DNA from: Paenibacillus_AB sp036577625
GTDB taxonomy: Bacteria; Bacillota; Bacilli; Paenibacillales; NBRC-103111
Assembly: GCF_036577625.1 (NCBI RefSeq)
Contig: NZ_JARBDC010000069.1
Coordinates: 1-64,000, forward strand
Direction of reading: 5' to 3'
Length of the DNA stretch: 64,000 bases
Positions 8,480-17,407 of the stretch are shown piece by piece. Position numbers and translations under genes: made by a program. Below the pieces are notes generated by a model. It was not told the origin of the DNA. It saw only the letters and a list, made by a program, of their open reading frames with translations, and searched no databases. Position 1 is the stretch's first letter, and every line of letters starts with the position of its first letter.

Positions 8480-8649
8480 GCCGGTCAGCTCCATCCGATG
8501 TTCGTCCCGACTGGCAAGCCGGGCCCGTCTTCCGGTGCTAACGATACCACGGCCTCTCGGACCCGTCAATACGCCAAATCGCCGCGGCCTGAGCAGCTCG
8601 CGACAGACGACGTTCGGAACCGGAAAAGGCCGCAGCGAACCAAACGGCC

Positions 8650-8680
8650 GGAAAACGTCCCGCTATTTTCGCCCGTTCCC
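8650..8680 (+). repeat. Dispersed intergenic repeat (GGAAAACGTCCCGCTA type), copy 1
   Basis: The segment GGAAAACGTCCCGCTATTTT and following bases recur in related form at 17131-17170 and 17181-17206. It sits 74 bases before the ABC-F gene. Probably a family of dispersed repeats in this genome rather than a gene-specific site. Confidence 0.45.
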
Positions 8681-8753
8681 CCAACAAGTGTCTAAATCGG
8701 CGAAATATGCTATGCTTGTGCTTACTACAATATTTGACGAGGAACCCGAACTT

Positions 8754-10697
8754 ATGAATCTATTGACCGCGGAACGACTGAGCAAAAGCTTCGGCATGAA
8801 GCGCCTGTTCGAGGACGTCTCGCTTTCGATCGGCGAAGGCGAAAAAATCGGCCTGATCGGCGTCAACGGCACCGGCAAATCGACGCTGCTGAAAACGATC
8901 GCCGGCGCGGAGCCGCCCGACGAAGGAACGATCGCCGTCCGCAACGGCATTACGATCGAATATTTGCCGCAAAATCCGCCGTTCGACGACGAGGCGACCG
9001 TACTCGGGCAGCTTTTCGCCGGAGCTTCCCCCCTCATGTTGCTGCTGCGCGAATACGAAAGCGCCATGGACCGGCTCGAGAAGGGCGAAAGCGGCCCGGA
9101 GCTGCAGAAGCTGCTGCTCGGGCTGACCGCGCGGATGGACGCCGCGGACGCCTGGCACGTCGAGCACGAGGCGAAGCGCATCCTCGGCAAGCTCGGCATC
9201 GACGACTTCGCCGCGCGCATGGGCACGCTTTCCGGCGGCAGGCGCAAGCGCGTCGCCTTGGCCGGCGCGCTGATCCGGCCCGCCGATCTGCTTATCCTGG
9301 ACGAGCCGACGAACCATATCGACACGGCGACGGTCGATTGGCTGGAGCAGCATTTGTCCAGGTCGAAATCGGCGATGCTGCTCATAACGCACGACCGCTA
9401 TTTTCTCGACCGGGTTTGCAGCCGCATCGTCGAGCTGGAGGGCGGGAAGCTGTACGGCTACGAAGGCAGCTACAACGTCTTTCTCGAGCAAAAGGCGGAG
9501 CGAATGGCCCGGCTGCAGGCTTCCGAGCAAAAGCGGCAAAACCTGTTGCGCCGCGAGCTGGCCTGGATTCGGAGGGGCGCCAAAGCGCGGTCGACGAAGC
9601 AGAAGGCGCGAATCGAACGATTCGAGCAGCTGCGCCAAGACGCCCCGGAGACGGCCGCGCCGCCGATCGACATCGCGCTGCCCAGCGCCCGGCTCGGCAA
9701 AAAAGTGGTCGAGCTGGATCGCGTCTCGAAGGCGTACGACGGCCGCGAGGTCATCCGCTCGTTCGGCCATATCGTCCGGCCCGGCGACCGGATCGGCATC
9801 GTCGGCCCGAACGGGGCCGGCAAATCGACGCTGCTGAAGCTGATCGCCGGCAAGCTGCAGCCGGATTCCGGGACGATCGACATCGGGCCTACGGTCCGAA
9901 TCGGCATGTTTTCGCAGGAAAACGAAGAGCTGGACGAAACGAAGCGGGTGATCGAGTATATACGCGAAGCGGCGGAGCAAGTCCGCACGTCGGACGGCGA
10001 GACGATCGGCGCCTCGCAAATGCTGGAGCGTTTCTTGTTCCCGCCTTCGGCGCAATGGACGAAAATCGCCGACTTGTCCGGCGGCGAGAAGCGGAGACTG
10101 TTTTTGCTGCGCATTTTGATGGAAGCGCCGAACGTCCTGCTTCTCGACGAGCCGACAAACGACCTGGACATCCAGACGCTGTCCGTGCTCGAGGACTATT
10201 TGGAGCGGTTTCCGGGCGCCGTCCTGATCGTCTCGCACGACCGCTATTTTTTGGACCGGACGATCCAAACGCTGCTCGTCGCCGAAGGCGACGGGACGTT
10301 TTCCCGTCATGCCGGCACGTTCTCGGAATACCGGGAGCGGCTCGAAGAGCTGCAGCCGTCCGCCCCGTCCGGCAAGCCGGCGACGCCCGCCCCCGCTTCC
10401 CCCGCCGCTGCCGCCGGCGATCCGGGCGACGGCAGGCCGAAGGAGAAAGCGCTCAAGTTTTCGTTCAAGGAGCAGAAGGAATTCGAGCAGATCGACGACA
10501 CGATCGCCGAAGCGGAGCGGGCGCTGCGCGGCGTCTCCGACGAGATCGCGGAGGCCGGCGGCGACTACGAGAAGCTGCTCCGCCTGACCGAGCGTCACCG
10601 CGGGCTCGAAGCCGAGCTGGAACGGCTGCTCGAGCGGTGGACGTATTTGAACGATTTGGCGGAGCGGATCGAGAAGCAAAAAAACGGATCGCACTGA
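8754..10697 (+). CDS. ABC-F family ATPase, Uup type
   Basis: 647 residues with two ATP-binding cassettes and no membrane segments. Walker A motifs are GVNGTGKST and GPNGAGKST; signatures are LSGGRRKRVALAG and LSGGEKRRLF; Walker B is 'LLILDEPTNHID' and 'LLLDEPTNDLD'. The linker between cassettes is basic, and a charged coiled coil occupies the last 80 residues, as in Uup. ABC-F proteins act on the ribosome rather than in transport. Start 8754 (MNLLTAERLSK) is where homology begins, with GAGGA about 10 bases upstream; a frame open back to 8478 is not coding. Confidence 0.9.
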   Translation: MNLLTAERLSKSFGMKRLFEDVSLSIGEGEKIGLIGVNGTGKSTLLKTIAGAEPPDEGTIAVRNGITIEYLPQNPPFDDEATVLGQLFAGASPLMLLLREYESAMDRLEKGESGPELQKLLLGLTARMDAADAWHVEHEAKRILGKLGIDDFAARMGTLSGGRRKRVALAGALIRPADLLILDEPTNHIDTATVDWLEQHLSRSKSAMLLITHDRYFLDRVCSRIVELEGGKLYGYEGSYNVFLEQKAERMARLQASEQKRQNLLRRELAWIRRGAKARSTKQKARIERFEQLRQDAPETAAPPIDIALPSARLGKKVVELDRVSKAYDGREVIRSFGHIVRPGDRIGIVGPNGAGKSTLLKLIAGKLQPDSGTIDIGPTVRIGMFSQENEELDETKRVIEYIREAAEQVRTSDGETIGASQMLERFLFPPSAQWTKIADLSGGEKRRLFLLRILMEAPNVLLLDEPTNDLDIQTLSVLEDYLERFPGAVLIVSHDRYFLDRTIQTLLVAEGDGTFSRHAGTFSEYRERLEELQPSAPSGKPATPAPASPAAAAGDPGDGRPKEKALKFSFKEQKEFEQIDDTIAEAERALRGVSDEIAEAGGDYEKLLRLTERHRGLEAELERLLERWTYLNDLAERIEKQKNGSH

Positions 10698-10723
10698 AGC
10701 TTTCGTATCGGGAGGTTCGACGC

Positions 10724-11536
10724 ATGGAACAACCGGCGTTCCATATACGCAGCTTTATCGGCACGTTCAATGAAGACTGGTACGACGTCGGCTTTCATCA
10801 AAACACGACGCTTGAAATCGAAATCGTTTTGGAGGGCCGCGGTCTGTTCGAATGGCCGGAGCGCAAGGTGTACATCGAAACCGGCCACGTGGTCGTCATT
10901 CCGCCCGGCATTTCGCACCGGTTCGCCGCCGTCACGAAGGTCCGCTTCGGGGTGTTTCATTTGCAGGGGATGCCTACCGACCTGCAGGAGGTCGTCGACA
11001 AGCTGGCCTGCGGCTACGACCAGCCGCGCATATACGCGATGTCGCGCATCGACCGCGACCGGTTCGAGAAGCTGTTTCGCGAATGGCTGCGCGTGCTCGC
11101 CTCCCCGCTGAAAGACCGGGAGCGCACGCACGCCGTCTGGGCCGAGCTGCTGCTGCTGTACATGCACGAGCACGCCCAGACGGATTTGCAGGCGATGACG
11201 ATTACGAAAGCGGCCGATTTCCTGCGCGAAAATTTGAGCCACAACGTCCAAATGTCCGACCTCGCCGAGCTGACCGGCCTGACGGTCGCCGGCTTTCGCC
11301 GGACGTTCGAGAAAATATACCGGCTCAGTCCGAAGCAGTACCAGCAGCAATGCCGGATGCAGGAAGCGAAATGGCTGCTCAGCGCGACGGACAAAGATTT
11401 GAACGAGATCGCCGAGCAGGTCGGCTTCCACCGGCTCCATTCGTTTTCCCAATGGTTCAAAAGCGTCGAGGGCGCCTCCCCGTCCCTTTGGCGCAAACGG
11501 CAAAAGACGATGCACGGCTACGAAGGCCGTCCGTAA
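10724..11536 (+). CDS. AraC family transcriptional regulator
   Basis: 270 residues. An N-terminal cupin-type sensor domain ('VVIPPGISHRF', about residues 50-65) is followed by a C-terminal double helix-turn-helix (about 165-265: 'VQMSDLAELTGLTVAGFRRTF', then 'LNEIAEQVGFH' and 'SQWFKSVEGASPSLWRK'). Typical cytosolic sugar-responsive regulator. GGGAGG at 10710-10715 precedes the ATG. It is separated by a terminator from the oxidoreductase/isomerase operon that follows, which is its most plausible target. Confidence 0.88.
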   Translation: MEQPAFHIRSFIGTFNEDWYDVGFHQNTTLEIEIVLEGRGLFEWPERKVYIETGHVVVIPPGISHRFAAVTKVRFGVFHLQGMPTDLQEVVDKLACGYDQPRIYAMSRIDRDRFEKLFREWLRVLASPLKDRERTHAVWAELLLLYMHEHAQTDLQAMTITKAADFLRENLSHNVQMSDLAELTGLTVAGFRRTFEKIYRLSPKQYQQQCRMQEAKWLLSATDKDLNEIAEQVGFHRLHSFSQWFKSVEGASPSLWRKRQKTMHGYEGRP

Positions 11537-11594
11537 ACCGCTCCGTTTCCGGCGGCAGCCGCTTCTTGCGGCAACCCGGCGGCACCCGCTTGCG

Positions 11595-11620
11595 ACACCC
11601 GTCTCGACGGGTGTTTTTTT
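11595..11620 (+). terminator. Terminator after the AraC regulator
   Basis: ACACCCGTC, two-base loop, GACGGGTGT, then seven T residues: a textbook intrinsic terminator. Confidence 0.9.
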
Positions 11621-11682
11621 GCGTAAATTCCGTTTCCATTTCGATAAATACAATTCCGCGCCGATCCTCTATCCTTGTTCGT

Positions 11683-11692
11683 GTAACGTTAC
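11683..11692. promoter_or_regulatory. GTAACGTTAC palindrome upstream of the oxidoreductase operon
   Basis: A perfect 10-bp palindrome lies 23 bases before the ATG of the oxidoreductase gene and could be an operator. A TACAAT-like -10 occurs about 30 bases further upstream. The binding protein is unknown. Confidence 0.3.
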
Positions 11693-11714
11693 CGCAAACG
11701 AGGAGGAGCCGTAA

Positions 11715-12686
11715 ATGGACAAAGTAAGAATCGGATTTATCGGCGTCGGCGGCATGGCGGAGCATCATATCAAGACGCTGCGGAAATTGGACGGCGTCGA
11801 GCTGACGGCCGTATACGACATCAACGCCGAACGCGCGGCCCAAATTCGCGACGCCTACGGTCCCGAAGTATTCGCCGGCGAGCGGGAGCTGCTCGACTCG
11901 GGCAAGGTGGATGCCGTCTTTTTGTGCACGCCGCCGTTCGCCAGAGGAAACATCGAAGAGCAGATCGCGGCGCGAGGCATCCATCTGCTCGCGGAGAAGC
12001 CGGTCGGACTCGATCTGGAGACGGCCCGGCGAATCGGCGGCATGATCGCCGCATCGGGCATCATCAATTCTTCCGGCTACTGCTTGCGGTATTTGGAAAC
12101 GGTGCAGAAGGCGAAGCAGTATCTCGCCGGCAAACAGGTGAACATGGTGCTTTCGTACCGGATCGGCGGCTTGCCGCCGGCGAAATGGTGGGCCCAGCTG
12201 GACAAGTCCGGCGGTCAAATCGTCGAGCAGGCGACGCATCAGGTCGATTTGATCCGCTATTTGGCCGGCGAGTTCGACCAGGTTCAATCGTTTTACGCCC
12301 AGCGCTCCATTCGCGGCATCGACCCGCAAGCGACGATTCCGGACGTCGGCGTCGTCAGCTTCACGATGCGCTCCGGCGCGGTCGGCTCGTTCGCCAACAC
12401 GAGCGTATCGCCTCATTTCGGCCGCGGCGACGTGGAAATATTCGGACCGGGCTACTACTTGGCGATTAAAGGCCATACGCTGACGATCCATGACGCCGAT
12501 CAAAAAACGACGGAAAAATGCGAAACCGACTTTTATCTCGAGCAGGACCGCGCCTTTATCGAAGCGATCCGGACCGGCCGGCAGGAGCTCGTGCTCGGCA
12601 GCTTCGCGGAAGCGGTCGAAACGCTCGGGGCAACGCTTGCCTTCGGCGAAACGAAATTCGTCGCGGATCCGGTAGCCGCCGGCTGA
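11715..12686 (+). CDS. Gfo/Idh/MocA family NAD(P)-dependent oxidoreductase
   Basis: 323 residues. An N-terminal Rossmann fold opens with VRIGFIGVGGMAEHH, followed by 'LLAEKPVGLDLE' containing the catalytic-site lysine motif EKP. The C-terminal half is the alpha/beta domain that binds the sugar. Such enzymes oxidise or reduce sugar derivatives such as inositols and keto-sugars. CGAGGAGGAGCC sits just before the ATG. The next gene, a sugar isomerase/epimerase, starts 28 bases later, so the two form an operon for catabolism of an unidentified sugar, probably under the AraC regulator just upstream. Confidence 0.9.
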   Translation: MDKVRIGFIGVGGMAEHHIKTLRKLDGVELTAVYDINAERAAQIRDAYGPEVFAGERELLDSGKVDAVFLCTPPFARGNIEEQIAARGIHLLAEKPVGLDLETARRIGGMIAASGIINSSGYCLRYLETVQKAKQYLAGKQVNMVLSYRIGGLPPAKWWAQLDKSGGQIVEQATHQVDLIRYLAGEFDQVQSFYAQRSIRGIDPQATIPDVGVVSFTMRSGAVGSFANTSVSPHFGRGDVEIFGPGYYLAIKGHTLTIHDADQKTTEKCETDFYLEQDRAFIEAIRTGRQELVLGSFAEAVETLGATLAFGETKFVADPVAAG

Positions 12687-12714
12687 CATCGTAACGGGGA
12701 GGAACGAGTCCAAT

Positions 12715-13548
12715 ATGCTGAAAAGCGTCAACCAGTGGTGCTTTCCGGAAGGAACGCCGCTTCCGAAGCTGTTCGAAATAAGCCGCGACGCCGGCTTCGA
12801 CGCGGTCGAGCTGAACGTGTACGCGGCAGGCGCGCCGGCCGGCTTCACGATGGAAACGACCCCGGCCGAAGCCGATGCGATCGCGAAGCTCGCCGGCGAT
12901 TACGGCCTGAAGCTGCGCAGCGTCTCGACCGGGCTGATGGGCCGCAATCCGCTGTCTTCGCCCGATCCGGCCGTACGCGAGCAGGGACGCGCGGTCGTGA
13001 AGAAGCAGCTGGAGCTGTGCGAGCGCATCGGAGCGGATACGGCGCTCGTCGTGCCCGGCGTCGTCAACGCGACGTCGTCGTACGACACGTGCTACGAGAA
13101 CAGCCGCGGCGAGCTGGAGAAGCTTATTCCAGAGGCGGAGAAGCGCGGCGTCAAAATCGCCGTCGAGAACGTATGGAACAAATTTTTGCTGTCACCGCTC
13201 GAAATGAAACGGTACGTCGACGAGCTGAATTCGCCGAATGTCGGCGTCTACTTCGACGTCGGCAACATTTTGCTGTACGGCTTCCCGCAGCAATGGATCC
13301 GCATTCTCGGCAGCCGCATTTTCAAAGTGCACGTCAAAGATTTCAAAACGTCCGTCGGCAACCACGGCGGCTTCGTCCCGCTCATGGCGGGCGACGTCAA
13401 CTGGCCGGAAGTGGTCGCCGCCTTGAACGAAATCGGCTATACGGATACGCTGACCGCCGAAATCGGCATTTACGGCTCCAACCCGTATCAAGCGGTGTAC
13501 GACACCGCCCGGCAGCTTGACGCCATTATATCGGGAAAAGCCGGCTAA
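12715..13548 (+). CDS. Sugar phosphate isomerase/epimerase, TIM-barrel (xylose isomerase-like) protein
   Basis: 277 residues of an AP-endonuclease-2/xylose-isomerase-like barrel. Metal-ligand regions are visible: 'KIAVENVWN' (Glu), 'VGVYFDVGNIL' (Asp), 'FKVHVKDFK' (His) and 'LTAEIGIYG' (Glu). Acts on a keto- or inositol-type sugar in the cytosol together with the oxidoreductase before it. GGGGAGGAACG precedes the ATG at normal spacing. The operon ends at a strong terminator directly after the stop. Confidence 0.88.
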   Translation: MLKSVNQWCFPEGTPLPKLFEISRDAGFDAVELNVYAAGAPAGFTMETTPAEADAIAKLAGDYGLKLRSVSTGLMGRNPLSSPDPAVREQGRAVVKKQLELCERIGADTALVVPGVVNATSSYDTCYENSRGELEKLIPEAEKRGVKIAVENVWNKFLLSPLEMKRYVDELNSPNVGVYFDVGNILLYGFPQQWIRILGSRIFKVHVKDFKTSVGNHGGFVPLMAGDVNWPEVVAALNEIGYTDTLTAEIGIYGSNPYQAVYDTARQLDAIISGKAG

Positions 13549-13565
13549 AAAAATTGCGCAAAAAA

Positions 13566-13595
13566 ACGGAGCTGCCCCGGCAGCTCCGTTTTTTT
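13566..13595 (+). terminator. Terminator of the oxidoreductase/isomerase operon
   Basis: ACGGAGCTGCC / GGCAGCTCCGT with a two-base loop, followed by seven T residues and preceded by an A-run, so it can work in both directions for the convergent small gene. Confidence 0.9.
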
Positions 13596-13661
13596 GTCCT
13601 GCATCAGCCTTCCGTCGTCGCGATTCGGCGTTCGGAGCTTCGACGCTCCTCCCCCGCTTGC

Positions 13662-13868
13662 TTACCGCACGATGTACCAGACAAGCGCCAAACAGGCGAC
13701 CAGCGTCGCAGCCGCGTAAAACAGCGTCAAACGAAGCGTGTTTTTCCCTGTCCTCGTATCGTATTGCGGATTCCCCTCTTTATTTTGCTTCGAGTTTCCG
13801 ATCCACACCGTCGCGATGCCGGCAAACGCAATCAAGGCGATCAGAAGGACTACAACCGGCGCGTTCAC
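13662..13868 (-). CDS. Small two-helix membrane protein of unknown function
   Basis: 68 residues from a GTG at 13868, preceded by AAAGGCGGG. Two membrane segments ('VVVLLIALIAFAGIATVWI' and 'LTLFYAAATLVACLALVWYI') are joined by a polar loop of about 25 residues (NSKQNKEGNPQYDTRTGK). A longer ATG at 13952 is possible, but an extended -10 (TGCTGTACAAT) lies inside that extension, which argues that transcription starts after it. I do not recognise a named family. Confidence 0.65.
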   Translation of the reverse strand: MNAPVVVLLIALIAFAGIATVWIGNSKQNKEGNPQYDTRTGKNTLRLTLFYAAATLVACLALVWYIVR

Positions 13869-14141
13869 GGCAATCGCCCGCCTTTCCGTTCGTAATGGTC
13901 CGACTATCCTTCTATTGTACAGCAGAACCGCCGAAAATAAACCGCTCGCCATATGAACGTTTTATGAACCGGAAACGGCTGCCATTTCATACCTCCGTTA
14001 TGACGAGCCGCAATGACGGACCGGACCCGCGCAAGAAGCGGCTCTCGTCCGGCCGGCATAACCATTGTATTTGCGGCGCGGCGCGGACTATAATAGGTGA
14101 GTAGCGCGGGCTGACTACCATTTCTGTTAAAAGGGTGCACT

Positions 14142-15698
14142 ATGAGCATATTAACCGTAAAACATTTGAGCCACGGCTTCGGCGACCGGGCCATTTTCAA
14201 CGACGTCTCGTTCCGGCTGCTGAAGGGCGAGCATATCGGACTGATCGGAGCGAACGGCGAAGGCAAATCGACATTTATGAACATCGTGACCGGCAAGCTG
14301 CAGCCGGACCAAGGGAAGATCGAATGGGCGAAGCGGGTGCGCGTCGGGTATTTGGATCAGCACGCCGTGCTGCAAAAAGGGATGACGATCCGCGACGCGC
14401 TCAAGACGGCGTTCGCCTATTTATTCGAGCTGGAAGCGGAAATGAACGGCCTGTACGAGAAAATGGGCGAGGCGACGCCGGAGCAGCTGGAGAAAATGCT
14501 CGAGGATGTCGGAACGATTCAAGATACGCTGACGAATCACGATTTTTATATGATCGACGCGAAGGTCGAAGAAATCGCCCGCGGCCTGGGGCTCGAAGAG
14601 ATCGGCCTCGACCGGGACGTTCACGATTTGAGCGGCGGCCAGCGCACGAAGGTGCTGCTCGCCAAGCTGCTGCTGGAGAAGCCGGACATTTTGCTGCTGG
14701 ACGAGCCGACCAACTATTTGGACGAGCAGCATATCGAATGGCTGAAACGGTATTTGAACGATTACGAGAACGCGTTTATCGTCATTTCGCACGACATTCC
14801 GTTTTTGAACAGCGTCATCAATCTGATCTATCATATGGAAAATCAGGAGCTGACCCGGTACGTCGGCGATTATAACGTGTTTCAGCAGCAGTACGAGGCG
14901 AAGAAGCTGCAGCTCGAGTCCGCCTACAAAAAGCAGCAGCAGGAAATCGCCGAGCTGAAAGATTTCGTCGCCCGCAACAAGGCGCGCGTGTCGACCCGCA
15001 ACATGGCGATGTCGCGGCAAAAGAAGCTCGACAAGATGGACATTATCGAGCTGGCGAAAGAGAAGCCGAAGCCGGAATTCCGCTTTAAGGATGCGCGGGC
15101 GTCGGGCAAGCTCGTCGTCGAAACGCGACGGCTCGTCATCGGCTACGACGAGCCGCTGTCGAAGCCGCTCGATCTGCGCGTCGAGCGCGGGCAAAAGATT
15201 GCCCTCGTCGGCGCGAACGGAATCGGCAAAACGACGCTGATGCGCAGCATTCTCGGCGAAATCGCGCCGCTCGGCGGGTCGGTCGAGAAGGGCGAATATT
15301 TGCATATCGGCTACTTCGAGCAGGAGATGAAGGGCGACAACGGCCGTACGTGCATCGACGAGGTGTGGAACGAGTTCCCCGCGATGTCGCAGTTCGAGGT
15401 ACGCGCGGCTTTGGCCAAATGCGGCTTGACGACGAAGCATATCGAGAGCCGCATCGAGGTGCTGAGCGGCGGCGAGAAAGCGAAGGTGCGTCTGTGCAAA
15501 CTGATCAACAAGGAGACGAACTTGCTCGTGCTGGACGAGCCGACGAACCATTTGGACGTCGACGCGAAGGACGAGCTGAAGCGGGCGCTTCAGGCGTATA
15601 AGGGGACGATCCTGCTCATTTCCCACGAGCCGGAATTTTACCGCGACGTCGCGACCGACGTTTGGAACTGCGAGTCGTGGACGACGAAGGTGCTGTAA
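14142..15698 (+). CDS. ABC-F family ATPase, YkpA/YbiT type
   Basis: 518 residues with two cassettes and no membrane segments. Walker A motifs are GANGEGKST and GANGIGKTT; signatures are LSGGQRTKVLLAK and LSGGEKAKVRLCK; Walker B is 'LLLDEPTNYLD' and 'LVLDEPTNHLD'. An insertion in the first cassette and the basic linker 'FVARNKARVSTRNMAMSRQKK' are typical of the YbiT/YkpA group acting at the ribosomal E site. Spacing from AAAGGGTG to ATG is short but adequate. Monocistronic, with a terminator downstream. This is the second ABC-F protein in the window; they belong to different subfamilies. Confidence 0.9.
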   Translation: MSILTVKHLSHGFGDRAIFNDVSFRLLKGEHIGLIGANGEGKSTFMNIVTGKLQPDQGKIEWAKRVRVGYLDQHAVLQKGMTIRDALKTAFAYLFELEAEMNGLYEKMGEATPEQLEKMLEDVGTIQDTLTNHDFYMIDAKVEEIARGLGLEEIGLDRDVHDLSGGQRTKVLLAKLLLEKPDILLLDEPTNYLDEQHIEWLKRYLNDYENAFIVISHDIPFLNSVINLIYHMENQELTRYVGDYNVFQQQYEAKKLQLESAYKKQQQEIAELKDFVARNKARVSTRNMAMSRQKKLDKMDIIELAKEKPKPEFRFKDARASGKLVVETRRLVIGYDEPLSKPLDLRVERGQKIALVGANGIGKTTLMRSILGEIAPLGGSVEKGEYLHIGYFEQEMKGDNGRTCIDEVWNEFPAMSQFEVRAALAKCGLTTKHIESRIEVLSGGEKAKVRLCKLINKETNLLVLDEPTNHLDVDAKDELKRALQAYKGTILLISHEPEFYRDVATDVWNCESWTTKVL

Positions 15699-15763
15699 GT
15701 AAGAGCCTTCGGGAGCTTTTATTTTGGGACCGCGATTTCCAGCCAAACGACGTCCGCTATCTT

Positions 15764-15809
15764 AAAAACGAAAGCCTCGGATCCGATCCGGATTCGAGGC
15801 TTTCGTTTT
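15764..15809. terminator. Bidirectional terminator between the ABC-F and sigma-factor genes
   Basis: AAAACGAAAGCCTCG pairs with CGAGGCTTTCGTTTT around a GC-rich inner stem, with A-run before and T-run after. It serves both converging transcripts. Confidence 0.88.
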
Positions 15810-15835
15810 CTTTGGGGCGGGCCGCCCCGGCATCG

Positions 15836-16477
15836 TTACGCCCGGGCCAGGCTGCCGCCGTTCCAATCGAATTGGAACAGCATGCCGAGGGCGAACATCG
15901 TCACGCTGACGGCGAGCGTCATTCCCCATTTTTTGCGCAGCTGCTCCCGGCCGCGGTACAGTCTCGTTTTGACCGTCGTGACCGGCAGGCCGAGCACTTC
16001 GCTGATCTCTTCGAGCGTCAGCTCGTTCAAATAATAGAGCGTGACGATCGTTTTATATTTGTCCGACAGCTTGTCGATCACTTTGCGAAGCTGGTCTTGA
16101 AACTCGTTCAGCAGCACCCGGTTTTCCGGCCCGATCTCGTCGCTCGTCAGCTTGTCGTAAAAAATGATTTCTTTATCGTCGTTAAACCCGGTATCGAGCG
16201 AGCGGACTTCTTTCTTTTTGCGCAGCAAATCGATGCACAAATTTTTGCCGATGCGAAAAATCCAGGTCGAGAACTTCTGCTTCTCGTCGTACTGGTTCAA
16301 ATTCAAGTAAACCCGCATGAACGTTTCCTGCACGATATCCTCGGAGTCGTGCTGGTTGTGCAGCATCCGGAACGCGAGACGGTGCAGCTTATCCCGGTAC
16401 ATCTGAATCAGTTCCATAAACGCAGCGGAATCCCCGGTGCGGGACTGCCGAACGAGCGTAACCTCCGTCGCATGCAT
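15836..16477 (-). CDS. ECF sigma factor (SigW-like) with hydrophobic C-terminal tail
   Basis: 213 residues. Region 2 contains 'HDSEDIVQETFMRVYLNLNQ' and 'KFSTWIFRIGKNLCIDLLRKK'; region 4 contains 'LTLEEISEVLGLPVTTVKTRLYRGREQLRKKW'-type residues. The start at 16477 (MHATEV) has GGGGGAAG 6 bases upstream; an earlier ATG at 16510 does not. SigW-type factors answer envelope stress and are held by an anti-sigma factor encoded next. Here no anti-sigma gene follows. Instead the reading frame continues into a hydrophobic stretch ('MTLAVSVTMFALGMLFQF'). This could be a genuine membrane tail or a fusion to an anti-sigma remnant. Confidence 0.85.
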   Translation of the reverse strand: MHATEVTLVRQSRTGDSAAFMELIQMYRDKLHRLAFRMLHNQHDSEDIVQETFMRVYLNLNQYDEKQKFSTWIFRIGKNLCIDLLRKKKEVRSLDTGFNDDKEIIFYDKLTSDEIGPENRVLLNEFQDQLRKVIDKLSDKYKTIVTLYYLNELTLEEISEVLGLPVTTVKTRLYRGREQLRKKWGMTLAVSVTMFALGMLFQFDWNGGSLARA

Positions 16478-16548
16478 GACGCTTCCCCCTTCAATCGAAA
16501 GCCGATTCAACCTTGACTCCAGTATACCACAACGTTCGCAATTTCTTA

Positions 16549-16586
16549 AAATCGATCTTGCTTGCCGGCCGGGAAAAGATCGATTT
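16549..16586. repeat. 11-bp inverted repeat upstream of the sigma-factor gene
   Basis: AAATCGATCTT and AAGATCGATTT are separated by a 16-base loop. It lies about 70 bases upstream of the sigma-factor start, near its presumed promoter (TATACT box near 16522-16527). Either a hairpin or an operator; function unknown. Confidence 0.35.
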
Positions 16587-16683
16587 AAAAAAATTTACGC
16601 TTTCGGCGAAATCTTAAAATAGACTTTAGCGAAGGGATAACGGTAAGAAAACGAGGATGAGCGCAAACCGTCGGCTTCCGAAA

Positions 16684-16759
16684 CGTAACGGACGCCACGG
16701 CGCTTATTTCGCGAAAATCGGCCGTTTTCCAATCGTAACGGACACCACCTGCGCTTATT
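16684..16759 (+). repeat. Two copies of an AACGGAC..GCGCTTATT intergenic repeat
   Basis: CGTAACGGACGCCACGGCGC and following bases (16684-16708) recur as CGTAACGGACACCACCTGCG and following bases (16734-16759), 50 bases apart. Both sit in a gene-free stretch of about 900 bases (16478-17407) that contains only repeats. They look like dispersed short repeats of this genus. Confidence 0.5.
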
Positions 16760-16904
16760 GGCTCCGAACAGCCGTCCAAAAGGAGTTTTTCGCCAAATAG
16801 CTGTGCCTGTATCCGTTACAAAAAAAATAAGACGAAATGAGGCCCATTAGCGGCCGCCATGTCCGTTAGATACTTGGAACTGAGGGCCAATCCCGCCGAA
16901 GCAG

Positions 16905-17035
16905 GTCATACGAGCCGGTATCGCCGTTTCCCGCCACCGGCAGTAGGAAGCCCGCTCCACTCCCGACAACGCCGGCGCAGTTCGTACGGGCCGATATTCG
17001 CCGTTTCCCGCCGCCGGCAGTAGGAAGCCCGCTCC
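16905..17035 (+). repeat. Direct repeat of about 50 bp, two copies
   Basis: Copies at about 16905-16958 and 16982-17035 (77-base period) share a 38-base core with one mismatch (TCGCCGTTTCCCGCC... ending AAGCCCGCTCC). No reading frame explains the conservation. Confidence 0.6.
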
Positions 17036-17130
17036 GGCTTTGGCGCTTAAGCGAAGGTCGGGACGAACGATTGTTTCTGTGCAAACCGAACCTTTTGTGC
17101 CGAAATGGCAGCGAAGCGGGGAAGCGAGAT

Positions 17131-17206
17131 GGAAAAGTTCCCGCTAGTTTCGTTCGTTTCCCGTTTCCGGGCAAAACAACGGGAAAACGTCCCGCTAAAC
17201 TCGTCC
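17131..17206 (+). repeat. Dispersed intergenic repeat (GGAAAAcGTCCCGCTA type), copies 2 and 3
   Basis: GGAAAAGTTCCCGCTAGTTT at 17131 and GGGAAAACGTCCCGCTAAAC at 17181 are variants of the element at 8650-8680. The rest of 17036-17374 shows no convincing gene. Confidence 0.45.
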
Positions 17207-17374
17207 AACCCCCGCTTTTCGCCGGTTCGGCGCCTTTTTACCTGGAGCATTTCCCGGTATTTCGAAACGGCGCCTATACGAGGGCGAGTTAACCGGAGGT
17301 TTTCCCGTTCGTTCTGTTCCGGCTGCCCGGCAGCCACTGGATACGTCGGACATGGAATCATACATTTTCTACTG

Positions 17375-17401
17375 AAAAAGGGCCCGGCTTTGCCGGAGCC
17401 C
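17375..17401 (-). terminator. Terminator of the frameshifted solute-binding protein gene
   Basis: On the minus strand: GGGCTCCGGC, three-base loop, GCCGGGCCC, then TTTTTC, 6 bases beyond the stop codon. Confidence 0.85.
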
Positions 17402-17407
17402 CTGGTT

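Noticed and set aside
8478..8753. Extension of the ABC-F gene upstream to 8478
   Set aside because: The extra 92 residues overlap the divergent promoter region and MFS start, have no similarity to ABC-F proteins, and the ATG at 8754 has its own ribosome binding site.
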